The position numbers and the translations under genes were made by a program. This document shows, piece by piece, positions 11,167 through 22,940 of a stretch of DNA of 64,000 bases. The stretch spans positions 3,886,501 through 3,950,500 of the forward strand of contig OX637795.1 in NCBI GenBank assembly GCA_951802425.1, given 5' to 3'. The notes under the pieces are model-generated. The model had not been told where the DNA came from. It did no database searches and was given only the letters and a program-made list of their open reading frames with translations. How positions within the stretch are numbered: position 1 is the stretch's first letter; each line of letters starts with the position of its first letter. The stretch comes from Clavaria fumosa (Eukaryota; Basidiomycota; Agaricomycetes; Agaricales; Clavariaceae).

Positions 11167-12239
11167 TCGCTGACAGGGGCAGGGCAGTAGGGACAGGTCC
11201 TTAGCGCGGGTGGGGCGGCACACGCGGGTCTAGTGGATCCTTCATCACCGGTTTGATCCCGTTGATGCGAGGGAACTCGAGCTACTCCTTCTTGAGCGGA
11301 TTAACGCCGTCCGTTTGCATTAGAATTGGATTTGAAATTTTATTCTTGTTGAAAGCTTTTCATTCCAAAGTCGCTAGACACTTTGAATGATGGGAGGGGG
11401 GGATCAGAAATCAGATTTGCTGATTACTATGTTACTGCCGGAGCTGCTTTGCCCTTTGGTGTTCGTCTGAGAAAGTAGGCGTCGAGTTAGTTGAGTGCGG
11501 GGATCATGGTGGAAGATGAGTCGCCTAACTGTGTAACGAGGAATGACATCTGTCAACTCGTGCGGTACTCTGCTTACGTGCGGAGGCCATGTCGTTCTGC
11601 GTGGGTCAATGCTGTGCACACTTTCTATTCCATCGCCGACCACCGGTTCCAATCCTCCCGACTCCCTTGCTTCCTGGGGGATCACGAACCATGATATTCG
11701 CTTACGGGATCAACTGAACGCCTGGGAATGACCTCGTCGGCGTGTGTGCGCCGGAGAATTACCGTGACACACGCAGATAAACGCTTCTGATCTGCGCCGG
11801 CTGTGTCGAAGGACTCGGAATTGTTTTCTTTTTTTTTTTTTTTTTTTTGGGGGGGGTGATGGTTACTGCACTGCACCTCTCGGCGACGATGTTGTCTGGC
11901 TGTGGCGCGAAATGGAGAAGGGTGAATTGCAATCGTTGTTGTTGTTTTTTGTTGAACGCGTTTGGTGACGCGGTCCGGACTCAACTCGCTGAAATGTAGA
12001 TATATATATACATACATTGATGGCGAGCGCGCTGTTGCGCCCTCACTGTCGCTGCCTGTCATAATTAGCTCGCGCGAGGTGTTGCTTGGGCCAAGACCGG
12101 GGCCAATATATATACTGTAAGTGTGGGAAAGGACAGTAGCTCAAATGATATACAAACGAATGGTAAAGTCAAACGAATGGCAAGGTGTGTGTGTGTGTGT
12201 GAGGATTCTTCTGGCCAAGACAGCTCTCATTATGCAACT
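11167..12239. other. Intergenic stretch between the two peptide genes
   Basis: About 11965-12050 resembles 10530-10600 ('ctcaactcg(t/c)tgaaat...tacattgatggcgag'), so part of this DNA was duplicated with the peptide gene. A poly-T/poly-G tract lies at 11828-11857. No supported gene. Confidence 0.4.
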
Positions 12240-12472
12240 TTAACTCTCTTTAACCATGGGCGGTTTCCATGGGCCTACGTAGGGCCAGGAGGGAGGAGGG
12301 CTCCACTTGACAAGCTACGCGTTGTGGTTAGGATATATAAATACACCAAAGCACGCAGTGGAAGTGGAAGTGGATAGACAACACTTACCACAGGGGCGGC
12401 AGTGGCGAGCTGGAAGAGCAGCAGGAGGAGGATGAGGTAGAGTTGGAGAGGACGGCGCAGTAGGGATGACAT
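12240..12472 (-). CDS. Small secreted peptide precursor, PPPxWPYVGP family, paralogue 2
   Basis: Exon 1 (12389-12472) encodes a 28-residue signal peptide (MSSLLRRPLQLYL, a Leu run, FQLATAAPV). Exon 2 (12240-12314) adds 24 residues with PPPSWPYVGP and ends KES-stop. The intron is 12315-12388 (GTAAGT...GCGTAG), phase 0, at the same codon as in paralogue 1. Shared with that gene: RPLQLYL, FQLATAAP, the intron, and PPP(A/S)WPYVGP; the residues on either side of the core differ freely. The predicted mature peptide is about 25 residues, Trp/Pro-rich and cysteine-free. No CAAX box is present, so it is not a classical mating pheromone precursor. Function unknown. Confidence 0.55.
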
Positions 12473-12549
12473 GGTCGTCGGTGAGTGGGTGAGTACTTGA
12501 ACGCTGAGCGCTGAGTGGTGAAGGAGTGGGCTAGTGTAACGACTGAGAG

Positions 12550-12562
12550 GCTGTTTATATGA
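12550..12562 (-). promoter_or_regulatory. TATA box of peptide gene 2
   Basis: Minus-strand CATATAAACAGCC about 85 bases upstream of the ATG at 12472, matching the spacing in paralogue 1. Confidence 0.45.
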
Positions 12563-12933
12563 ACACCAACTGGAGAGTCATTCCGAGATTGATGGACCAT
12601 GCAAGGGTTACGTGTTAGCAGCTCCGTTCATAGTGGTAGCGATTAGAGGAGAGAGGTCTCTGTGGCTCTGACCATTGTTAGTAGCGGAGTCAGAGAGATA
12701 GGTACTATACAAGAATGTCAAATAGGTCAAGTCGAGGGTGATTAGAACTACATCACAACTGGGTTAAGTCGAGGGTAGTCAGCTGATTAGAACTACTACT
12801 ACATCATAGATAGATCGACGGGTCAAAGCAGTGTAACATCATCTTTGATTTTCTCACGTTTCAAACCAAAAAAAAATCTTTTGATCATCCCCCTCGTGAC
12901 CAACCCCGCCCTATTCTCTCTCTCTAAATCCCA
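12563..12933. promoter_or_regulatory. Divergent promoter region, peptide gene 2 and SSZ1
   Basis: Non-coding stretch between divergently transcribed genes. It contains two imperfect direct repeats ('aagtcgagggt' and 'gattagaactac', about 12727-12800) and a pyrimidine-rich 'ctattctctctctctaaatccc' leader just before the SSZ1 ATG, typical of highly expressed fungal genes. Confidence 0.4.
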
Positions 12934-15076
12934 ATGGCTGGCAACTCTTTGCCTAACGGTGCTCCTATAAACCTCTCTCCTCAGTCATCTTCAGTCGTAG
13001 GAATCAACTTTGGAAACTCGTACGCCTCAATTGCAGTTGTCACAAAGGTGCATTTTTCATCTCTTAAATGCACGAGAATATCCTGCCATCTCAACCAAAA
13101 AAAAAAAAACACCCAAAAAAAAACAACACTATTCTGCAATCCTGTGGTTATTTGCCATCACTCTAACAGGAAGGGATCGCAGAATGTATCGCAAACGAGG
13201 ATGGAGAGCGTCAAATCGCTTGTGCCATCGCATTCGACGGAGAGGAGATCGTGAGCTAACCCCCCCCCCCCCCGAATCTTGTTCCTCGTTCCTCGATCTC
13301 TCATCGCCTTTATGTAGTACATCGGTAACCAAGCAAAGCATCAACTAATCAGAAATGCTCAAAACACCATCACTGGTTTTAGAAGTTTGCTCGGCAAAAA
13401 GTTCGTGTCTATTTCCTGGCCATGCCCGCTTTTGGGGTCGCTCGCTCATTGGGAGCCTTGCCACTCGGTCGTATCCCAGATTCTCCGAGATCCCACAGAA
13501 TAAAGTCCCCAATTCTGCGCCCGTCATTCAACATCCAGACCTCCCAGATGTACCCGCGTATAAGGTCCAGATATTGCTACCAGCGCCCACTCCTCTCCAG
13601 CCCATCTCCGGGACCAACACCCCCGGAGCATCCCATCTACCGACTCCGCGCTCCGAGCCCATCCCCGCCGAACGTGTGTTGAGCGTGTCGGAAGTGACGA
13701 CGATCTTTATCAAATCGCTCGTCCGCTCTGCCGAGGACTTCTTAGGGCAGCAGGTCCACGGCGCGGTCTTTGGCGTCCCGAGCTGGTTCGACGACGCGGC
13801 GAGGGGGGCGCTGACGAGGGCGGCTGAGGACGCGGGCGTCAGGGTTCTGCAGTTGCTCAATGACGCTAGCGCTGCCGCCACTGCCGCGACGGAGTTGCAC
13901 GCGCCTGACCTCCCCCCAGACCGGATTCAGTTAGTCGTCGACCTGGGGTGTTCCTCGCTGGAGCTGGCTCTCATCTCGATTCGCGACCGACTAGCGTGTG
14001 CCCTCGCGACGTCGTCCGACCCGACGGTGGGCGGCGATGAGATCGATGATAGGCTGATCAAGTACTTTGCGAGGGAATTTACTAAGAAGACGAAGATACC
14101 CCTCGCTGTGTGTCCGGCCGTGGACCCGGGCGACAAGCGCGCGGAGGCCAAGTTGCGTCTCGCTGTCGAGCACACGAAGCGGAAGTTGTCTGCCTCGTCG
14201 GGCGGGGCGGCGTGCTCTGTCGAGTCGCTCAAGGAGGGCGTGGACTTTACGGGCGTCATTAACCGGCTGTGGTTCGACATCGAGGTGCGGCCGGTGTACC
14301 GCGCCGTCGTGGAGCGGGCACGGGAGCTCGTTGCAAGCGCTGGGATGGACCTGCATGATGTGGACGAGGTGGTGTACGTGGGCGGGTCGACGTCGCTGCC
14401 TGGGCTGGATGGGCAGCTGGCGGGGGTGCTGTCGGAGGGGGTCGTGTCGCCGTTTCGGGCGGGGTTGTCGGTTGGGGACGGCCCGACGACGGTGCTGGCG
14501 CGGGGGTGCGCGTTGCAGGGGGCGTTGTTGGCGTCGCCGCTGGGGGACGGGGCTGGGGGAGGTGGTGTGGTTAGGGAGGGGAAGGGGGAGCGGGTAGAGG
14601 CGTTGGCGAGGAGTGTTGGGCTGGTGTTCCCTGCGTCGGGGGAGATGGTGAATGTTTTGTCGAGGGACAGTATTTTGCCGGCGAGGCGACGGGTGAGGTT
14701 TGATGCGGAGGTGGAGGAGGGGGAGAGGCGGGTTGGGTTTGAGATTTGGGAGCTGAGGGAGGGGGTGAAGGTTGATTTGGTGCCTCCCCCGAAGGACGAG
14801 GATGCGGGGGAGGAGGAGAGTGGGGAGTTTAGTGGTGGGGAGGAGGAGGAGGAGTTGGTGGAGGTGAAGAAGAGGATTGTGGAGAAGGAGGTTTGTCTTG
14901 GGGGCTTGGTTCTGGAGGCGAAGGCTGCGACGAGGAGGAATGGGAGGTGGAGGACGAAGGTGGAGGTGCAGGTTACGGCTGGGCGCGATGGGGGCTTGCA
15001 GGTGAGCTTGCGAGAAGTGGGCAGAGGAGACGAGGAGACGAGGAGGGTCGACATACCTGGACCGAACCGTTCTTGA
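12934..15076 (+). CDS. SSZ1: Ribosome-associated complex Hsp70 SSZ1
   Basis: Atypical Hsp70 that, with the J-protein zuotin, forms the ribosome-associated complex helping nascent chains fold on cytosolic ribosomes. Exons 12934-13047, 13170-13250, 13318-13400 and 13480-15076 give about 624 residues. The N-terminal ATPase motif is VGINFGNSYASIAV, the Ssz1-type variant of the canonical DLGTT loop, followed by EGIAECIANEDGERQ and YIGNQAK, all family hallmarks. Later subdomains include FGVPSWFDD, LLNDASAAATAA, LVVDLGCSS and VVYVGGSTSLPGL. The C-terminal part has acidic and poly-Glu stretches and is longer than in yeast. Intron 3 uses donor GTTCGT, the only junction that keeps the GKKFSEIP reading. 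Intron 2 carries a poly-C run. Confidence 0.9.
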
Positions 15077-15339
15077 AAGCATGAATGCTTGTAGAAGTAA
15101 AAAGAGTAGATCACGTGTTTAGATCACGTGTTTCGTCATGGTTTTTTTTTTTTTGGGTGTGGCCCATCCCCCCGCCTAAATCTGAACCACGTCCGGGTCC
15201 CCGAAACAGCGACTTGTCGATTTGTAACAACGGACCAGTGTTGGTGCCCCTTCTCTCTCCTTCTCTTCTCCTCCTCCTCCTTGCCACACCACCACCATCA
15301 ACACCACCACCACCACCAACACCAACACCAACACCAACC

Positions 15340-18300
15340 ATGGCGACTACCATTTCTGTGCACATGTCGGAAGCGTCTCAGGATTCCGGCGCTGTCGGTG
15401 AGTATTTCTCGTCCGTCTGTTGTCTGTCTGTCGTCGGGGCGTCTCCTGACACATGGGATCGTCGCTCGGCCCGCTCTCATCAGCCAAGACGGAGCCGCTC
15501 TACCAAGTCAAGCTGCTCAACGCCCTCCGCAGCGGTGCGTCCTCTCCCCTTTCTCTCTCACACACACTATCGGTCCCGGAGCTGATGTTGACGCTGCGCC
15601 GCACGCCCAGGCGACCCCGCGCTCATCCACCCGTTCCTCATCGAGATCGGGAAGGACCGCCGCAGCTCGTACGTGGCCCAGAACGACGTCGGCGCTGCGG
15701 CGCTGCACCTCGCGATCCGCTGTGCTTCTGGTGCGTCGGTGTCTCCCCCCCCCCCTCTCTCTCTCCCATCCAATTCCCCGGGCCGAAAGCTCACTGGTCG
15801 CTCATGTTCAGGCGAGACGGTCGCGCTACTCCTTTCGCACCGCGCGATATCCCCGAACGGCGTGTACCCGCCGGGGTCGGGGACGACTGCGCTGCACCTG
15901 GCGGCGATGCTCGGCCGCGCGGACGTGGTCAATGTCCTGCTTGAGCAGGCGGACATTGACGACTCGCTGCGCGATAGCAGCGGCAGGACGTGCCGAGAGG
16001 TGGCGAAGGGCAGGGACGTCGTCAAGGTCATCGACGGTGCGTGGCGTCGTTTTTTTGGGGGGGAAACTGTGTCCCCCCCTTTTTTTTGGCTGACGCTGAC
16101 TGCGGCGCGGGCGCGATAGACTCGCGCGCGTTCCTGAACGCGTGCTACCGCTCGCTGCTGCGGACGTACGTGCACTCGGCGGGGGACGCGCCGCCCCCGG
16201 GTGCGCTGCTGGACCTGCTGCGCTCTCCGCGCGCGCGCTTCGCGCAGCTGGCGTACCTGGACGACGACGCGGGGACGGCGCTGCTGCACGAGGCGGCGCG
16301 GCGCAAGGACCTGCGGCTGATTGAGCTTGCGGTGCGCGCGGGCGCGGACGTGTTTGTGCGTGACCGCGCGGGGAAGATGGCGTATGATCGGGCGGGGAAG
16401 GATGATCGTGTCAAGGTGTTTTTGAAGCAATGTATGCGCGTTCGGTTTTTTTGACTCGCATATATATATATACCTGACGGATCACACCTCCTCTTTTTCA
16501 CACACACAGTTGCGAATAACGATACGACGCTGATAGATGACGCGCCGCTGTCGGAGCCACCGGTGCTTAGGGGTTATCTTAATAAGTACACGAATGTAGC
16601 TAGGGGATACAGCACACGCTGGTTCGTGCTGAAAGACGGTGTCCTCTCTTGTTCGTTCCGAATCGTGGCCATTCCCCGCTCCCCGGTTGATGGGTTTTTG
16701 CAATTTTTTTTTTTTATAGACTTCCGGCATCAAGAAGACGAGAACGTTGCATGCCGCGGATCGATTTCGACGAAGACGGCCGTCCTCAAGGCTGCGCCGA
16801 ATGCGGACAAGCTCCGTTTTGAGGTCTGCTCTGTGCCGGTGCGCGGCAGCCGATCGACGGCGCAGAAGTGGTATCTGAAGGCGACGCACCCGGTCGAGGC
16901 GCACCGATGGACGCAGGGCATCCGCCGGAGCCTCGAGTGGCAGAAGCGACAGGCTGACGCGCCCGCGAGCGGGCGCAAGAGCTACGATAGCGATGCGGTC
17001 GCTGCGAGCGGCGACGCGCACAGGGACGTCGTCGGCCCGTCGATGTTTCCTGACACGAGCTATCCGAGCTCGCTGCTGGAGAACGACGGCGATGGGGAGA
17101 CTTCCTCTGGGATTGGCCATCGACGGGCGGCGGTCCCGAGCTCGGGGTGCGAAGAGGATGTGGAGAAGAATGATGCCTCGTCGGCCTCTGGGTCCCTGAG
17201 GCGCGCTATGCCCCACGAGTCGGTTTTCGAGCTGCATGGGAACTCGACGGCTGCGCAGATGGAGATGACTGCGCAGCTGCTGTCGGATTTGACGCTGCCG
17301 CCCAACACCCCGCAACGGACGCGTGATGTGCAGGCGGCCGTGCGGGACTCGTTCAGTTCGGTGCAGACGATGCTGGGCGAGTATGTGCAGATGGTGAAAG
17401 ACCGGGAGCAGTGGCTGAAGCGGAAGCTGGAGAGGGAGGCGCAGAGACTCAAGGCGTGGGAGGAGAGCTTGCAGGTTGTGGTTCGGGAGGGCGACGCGCT
17501 GGAGAAGGAGCTGAGGAGGCAGTCGAGGCGGCGGGGTAGTCGTGTGCTCCACTCTGGTGTTACTGAGGAGGTGGGGACGCTCAGGGGCAAGCCTAGTGCG
17601 TTTGTGACTCCCCCTCCGCCCATCCCTGAGACACCGGTTGTGGCGTCGGTCGCTGCTGCTGCTGTTGCTGCTGCTGCTCCCGCTTCGGACGCCCCGCTTT
17701 CCCCCGCTGCTGAAAGCCAGCTTGCGGAAGTTGTGACGCCGACGGCCGAGAGGGACGTACCGGAGCCGCACGACAGTATCTCGCCGCTCGTGGCTAGCAT
17801 CCGGGGGGACAGTGTCTTTGATACGGACGAGGAAGACGAGTTCTTCGATGCTATCGAGTCCAACACACTGCCGAACCTTGTCGTCCCGGAGCCGTTGGCG
17901 TCGCCCGCGCCTGAGGAGCCCGGGTCTGCGCTGCACTTTGACGCTGCGCCTTTTGCGAGCTACCAGAATCTGAGGCAGCATCTTTCGATCAGTAGCGACA
18001 ATCGGCCGGCGACGAGTTTGTGGGCGGTGTTGAAGTCGAGCATTGGGAAGGATTTGACGAAGATCAGTTTCCCTGTGTCTTTTAATGAGCCTACGAGTAT
18101 GCTGCAACGGATGGTGAGACGAACCTTGGTTGTGTGTGTCCCTGCTTTCGTTCTCTCTCTGATGTCGTTTTTTGTCTGTGCCAAGGCGGAGGACATGGAA
18201 TTTTCAGAATGTCGTATGTATCCCACCTTCCATCTGGTCATGTGTGTTGTCGCTTCATTTATTTATTTTGGTCTGCAGTGGATGTTGCCAGTCATGAAGA

Positions 18301-19598
18301 AGATCCCCACCGCCGCATCATTTTCGTGGCGGCATTTGCAATGTCTAATTACTCTTCTACCATCGGCCGGATCGCCAAACCATTCAATCCTATGCTCGTA
18401 CGTGCGGGGTTGAGTCTCAACATTTTTGTTTTATCCTCACATCTTTTTTTTTTTGTTGAAAGGGCGAGACATTCGAATATGTTAGATTAAATAAAGATTA
18501 TCGTTATGTTTCTGAACAAGTCAGCCATCATCCTCCTATTTCTGCATGTTGGGCCGAGTCGCCCACCTGGAGTTATTACGGAGAAGTAGGTTGTCTGTTT
18601 CAGTGGCTCTACCCTAACCCTAAAACTTTTTTTTTTCAGGTTTTTGCACGGAATAAATTCATGGGAAAATCTTTTGAAATAGAACCGACAGGAGTTGCCC
18701 ACACCGACCTTTTGATACCCGAGAAATTGGGCCCAAACTATCCCAAGGCCAAAGGCAAGCGTGGAAATGGCAAGGTTGTTGAACATTATAGCTGGAAAAA
18801 GGTTGTTTCGAGCGTGTCTGGCTTCATCCTCGGATCCCCAACTATTGATCATTACGGAGACATGATTGTACGTTCCCCCATGCCTCCTTGTCACGCAGAT
18901 TGGTACTAACCGGTTCAATGTAGATTACGAATCATCGCACTCAAGATCAGTGTATTTTGACGTTCAAACCCAGAGGTTGGCGCGGAAAGGATGCATTTGA
19001 GATATCTGGCTATGTGCAGGACGCTTCCGGGACCGTCACTTACGATATAGCGGGAAGATGGAATAGTCAACTTATTGCTCGCGCAGCAGGAACCGGGAGT
19101 GGCTTCCTTCACCCTGATGCCCGCGATCTAAACCCCGATTCGTCCACTGCGCCTGAGTACATCTTGCTGTGGCGGAATTCGGAGAAGCCAACGACGCCGT
19201 TCAATCTGTCGCCTTTTGCCATCACGCTCAATGACTGTCCCCGAGACACGCTGCGGCCGTATCTGTGCCCGACTGATTGTCGCCTGCGACCCGACCAGCG
19301 CGCGTTTGAGCTCGGCAAGTACGCGCTCGCGAACGAGCTGAAGAGCCGGCAGGAGGAGCTGCAGCGCGCGACTAGGGCGGCTCGGGAGCAGGGGAAGCTG
19401 CCGGAGCATCAGCCGCGGTGGTTCTTTGCTGAGACGGACGGGGATACTGGGGAACGGGTGTGGTCGCCTTCGCGGGTCGAGAATGGGGACGAGCTGGAAT
19501 ACTGGGATGAGAGGATGCGGGTGTTTAGGGAGGGTGGACCGTGGACAGGGGTAGAGCCCATCTTCATTGAGGAGCCTCCCTCGTTGCACGAAATATAG
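15340..19598 (+). CDS. Oxysterol-binding protein of the Osh1/Osh2 type (ankyrin-PH-FFAT-ORD)
   Basis: Lipid-transfer protein at ER contact sites. About 12 exons: 15340-15397, 15484-15534, 15611-15730, 15812-16036, 16120-16431, 16510-16650, 16720-18113, 18186-18213, 18279-18397, 18463-18585, 18640-18867, 18924-19598. Domains in order: ankyrin repeats ([20 protein letters not shown]), PH domain ([10 protein letters not shown] to [11 protein letters not shown]), coiled coil (near 17380-17530), a perfect FFAT motif EFFDAIE (near 17840) for VAP binding, and an ORD with the signature EQVSHHPP in exon 10. Exon 11 adds [14 protein letters not shown]. Length and domain order match fungal Osh1/Osh2. 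The leader before the ATG is a CCA/ACC microsatellite (about 15285-15338). Confidence 0.92.
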
Positions 19599-19937
19599 CT
19601 AGCACCTTTGAAAGTAATGTTATGTCTTTCTCGGTATCGGTACAGTATGTTGTACTACTTGTGACAAGATGGACATGTAATAATGTATGGTATCAGAGCT
19701 GTGCTGGGAGCCCAAATGAGAACCACCCAAGGATGTAAGGTCTACACAAGTATTGAGAGTACAGAATGTTCATGTGTCGTTCGTTACCCTTCCTTCGATA
19801 ACAGCAAAACGACCCGTCGTAGGATGGACTGTACAAACTGCAACGGTAAATGGATAGTGGTGGACTCATGCTACAGTGAAACTGAGGATGCCGCCGAGCG
19901 TGAGTGGCTGCAGCGCAGAAGATGGAAAACGAAAAGC
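19599..19937. other. Convergent 3' flanks
   Basis: Downstream of the oxysterol-binding gene and of the minus-strand secreted-protein gene. Only small open frames, none convincing. Confidence 0.5.
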
Positions 19938-22351
19938 TCACCTTGTCGATACTACCCTTTGATCAACGACAGTACTCAGGCCGATAATAGCACCGGGGCA
20001 AATAAGACCTGCGCGTTTGACTACGTCCACCTCAGTCTCGTCTCGAGGAATCAGCCCAACCGGTAGCGCCGACGACGCTCCAGCCAGAGAGACACATTTC
20101 TGACAGACCCAAAGACCGAGTCAGCACATCGATTCAAAGCTCAGCAAAACTAAAAGGGAAGCCGCTGGATGGGTCCAGGCGCTTCCCTTTTCCCGAACCT
20201 TGAATATCTCGAAATTCTTGGTGAAAAGCGGAACTGTGACACCGCGCTTGAAGAGGCTAAAGAAGTCCGCGTTGGCCCCGGCGTTGATGGTGACGCCTCC
20301 TTTAAGATCGAGACATCCCTGCGGGCCGGCCCCGGACGCGCCGCTAGCTGGAGCGAGGGCTGGGGTTTGCTGTCGGCGGGCTATAGGCAGGCGCCTTGGG
20401 TGCACGAGAGCTGCTCTCCCTTTGCCTGCTGCTGCTACTGCTGCTACTGCTGCTACTGCCGTTGACTTACGGGAGCCCGTGGTAGCGCCGCCGCCGACGC
20501 CGGCATTGACCTGGACTGCCTGAGCGCCGGGAGGCGGCGAGGCGGGCGCCGCCGCTCCGCCGCTCTGGAGAGTCAGGGCGAGCTTGGCTGATGCATCCAA
20601 GTTGAGGAAGATAGTCGCAGAGGCAGCTCCAGCCAAAGCGGTGACGCCGACGTCGAGTTGTGGGATGAGGTGGGCTTCTATGCTGCCGGTAACACTGATA
20701 CCTGGGGTGGCCGCGAGTTTGAGGGCTGTTCGCACGTTCGTTAGTCACAAGCCAGGGATCGTCTTCGCATTTCGCGGAGACGCACAGGAGTCCTTGGGCT
20801 GGAGGGCAGCATTCGATGTATGTTGTGCCGAGCTGGGGAAGAAAAGTTTCCCGTTCGTCACCGAGTATGCGAGGTCGACGGCCATGTCCAGGTCAACTTC
20901 AATAGCGGTTTTAGCGCGAGAGTTGAGCTTGAATGTCGGGCCTATGTCCAAAATGCTGGTGGAGGGAATCACGGAGTGAGGGGCGTACATGTGAAAAGGT
21001 TCATACCCTGGGAAGCTCAATCCTGGTACACCTACTTCGAATAAGGTTATCACGCCGCTGTCGAGGAAGCCCTGTGGAGGATCAGCTACGGGTGCTTTTC
21101 GGGGAAGATAGACGCAGACTCGCAGAGGCAATAGCCTTCAAGTTGAGGGTTCCGGTGAGATCGGCGGTGAGGTCTACACAATTCACCCGTTAAGTGAGAA
21201 GTGCAGGTATAAGGAAATTGCGCATACCAGAGAACACTGCGAAATCGGTGACTTTGGGGGGCAGGATGGTACCCGACGCTGTGACACCGAGCGACATCTC
21301 AACGTGAGCATTGGCGTCCATGTTGATGTCGAACCCGATCGAGAAACCCAGCCCCCTCCCACCGGGGGGGGGACATGTGAGACTGCTATTGATAACAGGG
21401 AACTTCTGCTGTATATCAATGGGAGGGAAAGTCTTCTGTACGGTCTTGTTAAAGTCTGGCCACAGGAAACGCTGATCAGAGTGTGAACATTGCGTAAGAA
21501 AACCGCCTGAGGCGGATTGCCCAACCGTCAAGTGCGTTCGTGATCGAGCTGAAGATGTTGCGAGGCATGAAACGGCCAGGGACTTTGGATTGGCCGGTGA
21601 GAAGCTCCTTCGCATTGCCGTGGTTATTGGGGGCGTTAGAGCCTACGAGAGCGAAATTTACTCCGCCGGCTCTGTGAAGATGTCAGAAATGCGGCGGTAA
21701 ACAGAGGGGATCGTAAACCCCAGGGACTCACTTCTTGTAATCAGCAGAGGCAAAATCCGTGTCCAGAGCAATGGCGTGTACCGTGGGCCCGCCGGTACCT
21801 GTGATCTTCGAGCGCACCTCTGCAGGAATGGCTTGGTCCTCCGAGACCCATGCGCGTTTGATGCGAGCGAAAGGCATTGGTCCGCACTGACGGTATAGAA
21901 ACTCAATCCCATTAATAGGCAGACGGGTTGGTGGAGACGCACGCTTTCGGGGAGACGGACGATCTTGTCTTCGGGACTCAGATTCTGGTGCAAGTGGGAG
22001 CACCCGGCCTTGTTGGGGTCGGTGTCCTTGCAGACCAGCCGGATGTCCTGTGCCATGTCTTTAGGGTTGCAATCCAAGATGTGCCACCCGGCCGCTCCAG
22101 TAATGTCCGTGATTGCATCTGGGTGGCCCCACTGAACGAGAGTCGGTATAACCATTCTGGGCGAACAACAAAGACTGACTGAAGTTACTCACAATCCTTA
22201 CAGAGCCAGAGGAACCGGCGTTGGGCCCATGGGATGAGGATAGGATATCGTAGAAGCACTCTCCATTGAAGCAGGGCCTGGTCCAGTCATTTGTTTGAGC
22301 AGAGGCGCTGGCGACGAAGAGCGCGGTAGCAAGCAAAATCAGGTGCATCAA
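19938..22351 (-). CDS. Secreted DUF7223-like protein
   Basis: Member of a conserved secreted protein family of agaricomycetes, function unknown. Signal peptide MMHLILLATALFVASASA, then CFNGECFYDI, GAAGWHILDCNP and KAGCSHL, with paired cysteines. Supported exons: 22193-22351, 21943-22131, 21732-21886, 21526-21671, 21228-21455, one starting at 21173, and further exons through VGVPGLSFPG | ILDIGPTFKL and SIEAHLIPQLDVGV to NFEIFK. A last intron leads to K-C-V-S and a stop at 19938, which restores the family ending 'FEIFKKC'. Ala/Gly/Pro-rich low-complexity sequence lies near 20350-20560. I found no GT-AG join that keeps frame between about 21120 and 21072, so a frameshift or unusual splice is possible there. 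Confidence 0.7.
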
Positions 22352-22940
22352 GTACTCCGTTGATCGTCACAGACGAACACGTCAAGGCTAGTGGAAGACA
22401 AGGGCAGATCGAGGAACGAAGAGGGAGTACGGAAGTCTCGACCAGGAGACCCGAGTATGGACGTTGAGCAGAGTGACACGGGTAAGTGCCTCAGTTAAAT
22501 ATACCACTTCTCGTGATGGGTCGTCATACCGCTTCGCCAAGGGCGCGACGAGGTGTTCGGATCAGATTGGGCAACAGCCGGAGGCCTGAAGATGGAGTGT
22601 TCAAGAGACTCGAGGAGCAGGCAATTCATCCGGGTCAATTTCGAACTGTTGTCGTTGAACACAGTCGACGTGAGGAGATGGCCAAGGTGGACATTGCCAT
22701 TGAAAGCTGGGTTAACGGTCGACGTTGAGTGAGCACGACGACGTCGACGAGGGCCTTCAAACCTGTGCTATGGCGATGATGTTACGCTAGCCATCAGTGC
22801 CAAGCACTGGACTCGAGATGTAATAAATCTTTGGCTGACTGAATGGCACACTTCAACATCGGCGCCAACGACGACCGCGCTGCCCCTCGAATCATCCTCA
22901 ACGCCGTCTGGGTCTAATCGCTCCTCGCTGCTGGCTCGAT
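22352..22940. promoter_or_regulatory. Divergent promoter region
   Basis: 589 bases between the start codons of the secreted protein (minus) and the transglutaminase-like protein (plus). No supported ORF or clear TATA box. Confidence 0.45.

Noticed and set aside
11640..11665. GGTTCCAATCC, resembling a tRNA B box
   Set aside because: The flanking stem does not pair and no A box or cloverleaf is present.
13927..15114. 395- and 363-residue minus-strand frames
   Set aside because: Shadows of the GC-rich SSZ1 coding exon.
16482..18107. 541-residue minus-strand frame
   Set aside because: Shadow of the oxysterol-binding protein's large exon; Arg/His-rich antisense composition.
18605..18627. CCCTAACCCTAAAA, telomere-like
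   Set aside because: Less than two units, inside an intron of the oxysterol-binding gene; the CCCTAA words at 63218 are also isolated.
20169..20523. Cys-rich plus-strand frame (CCYCCYCC run)
   Set aside because: Antisense of the alanine-rich repeat in the secreted protein.
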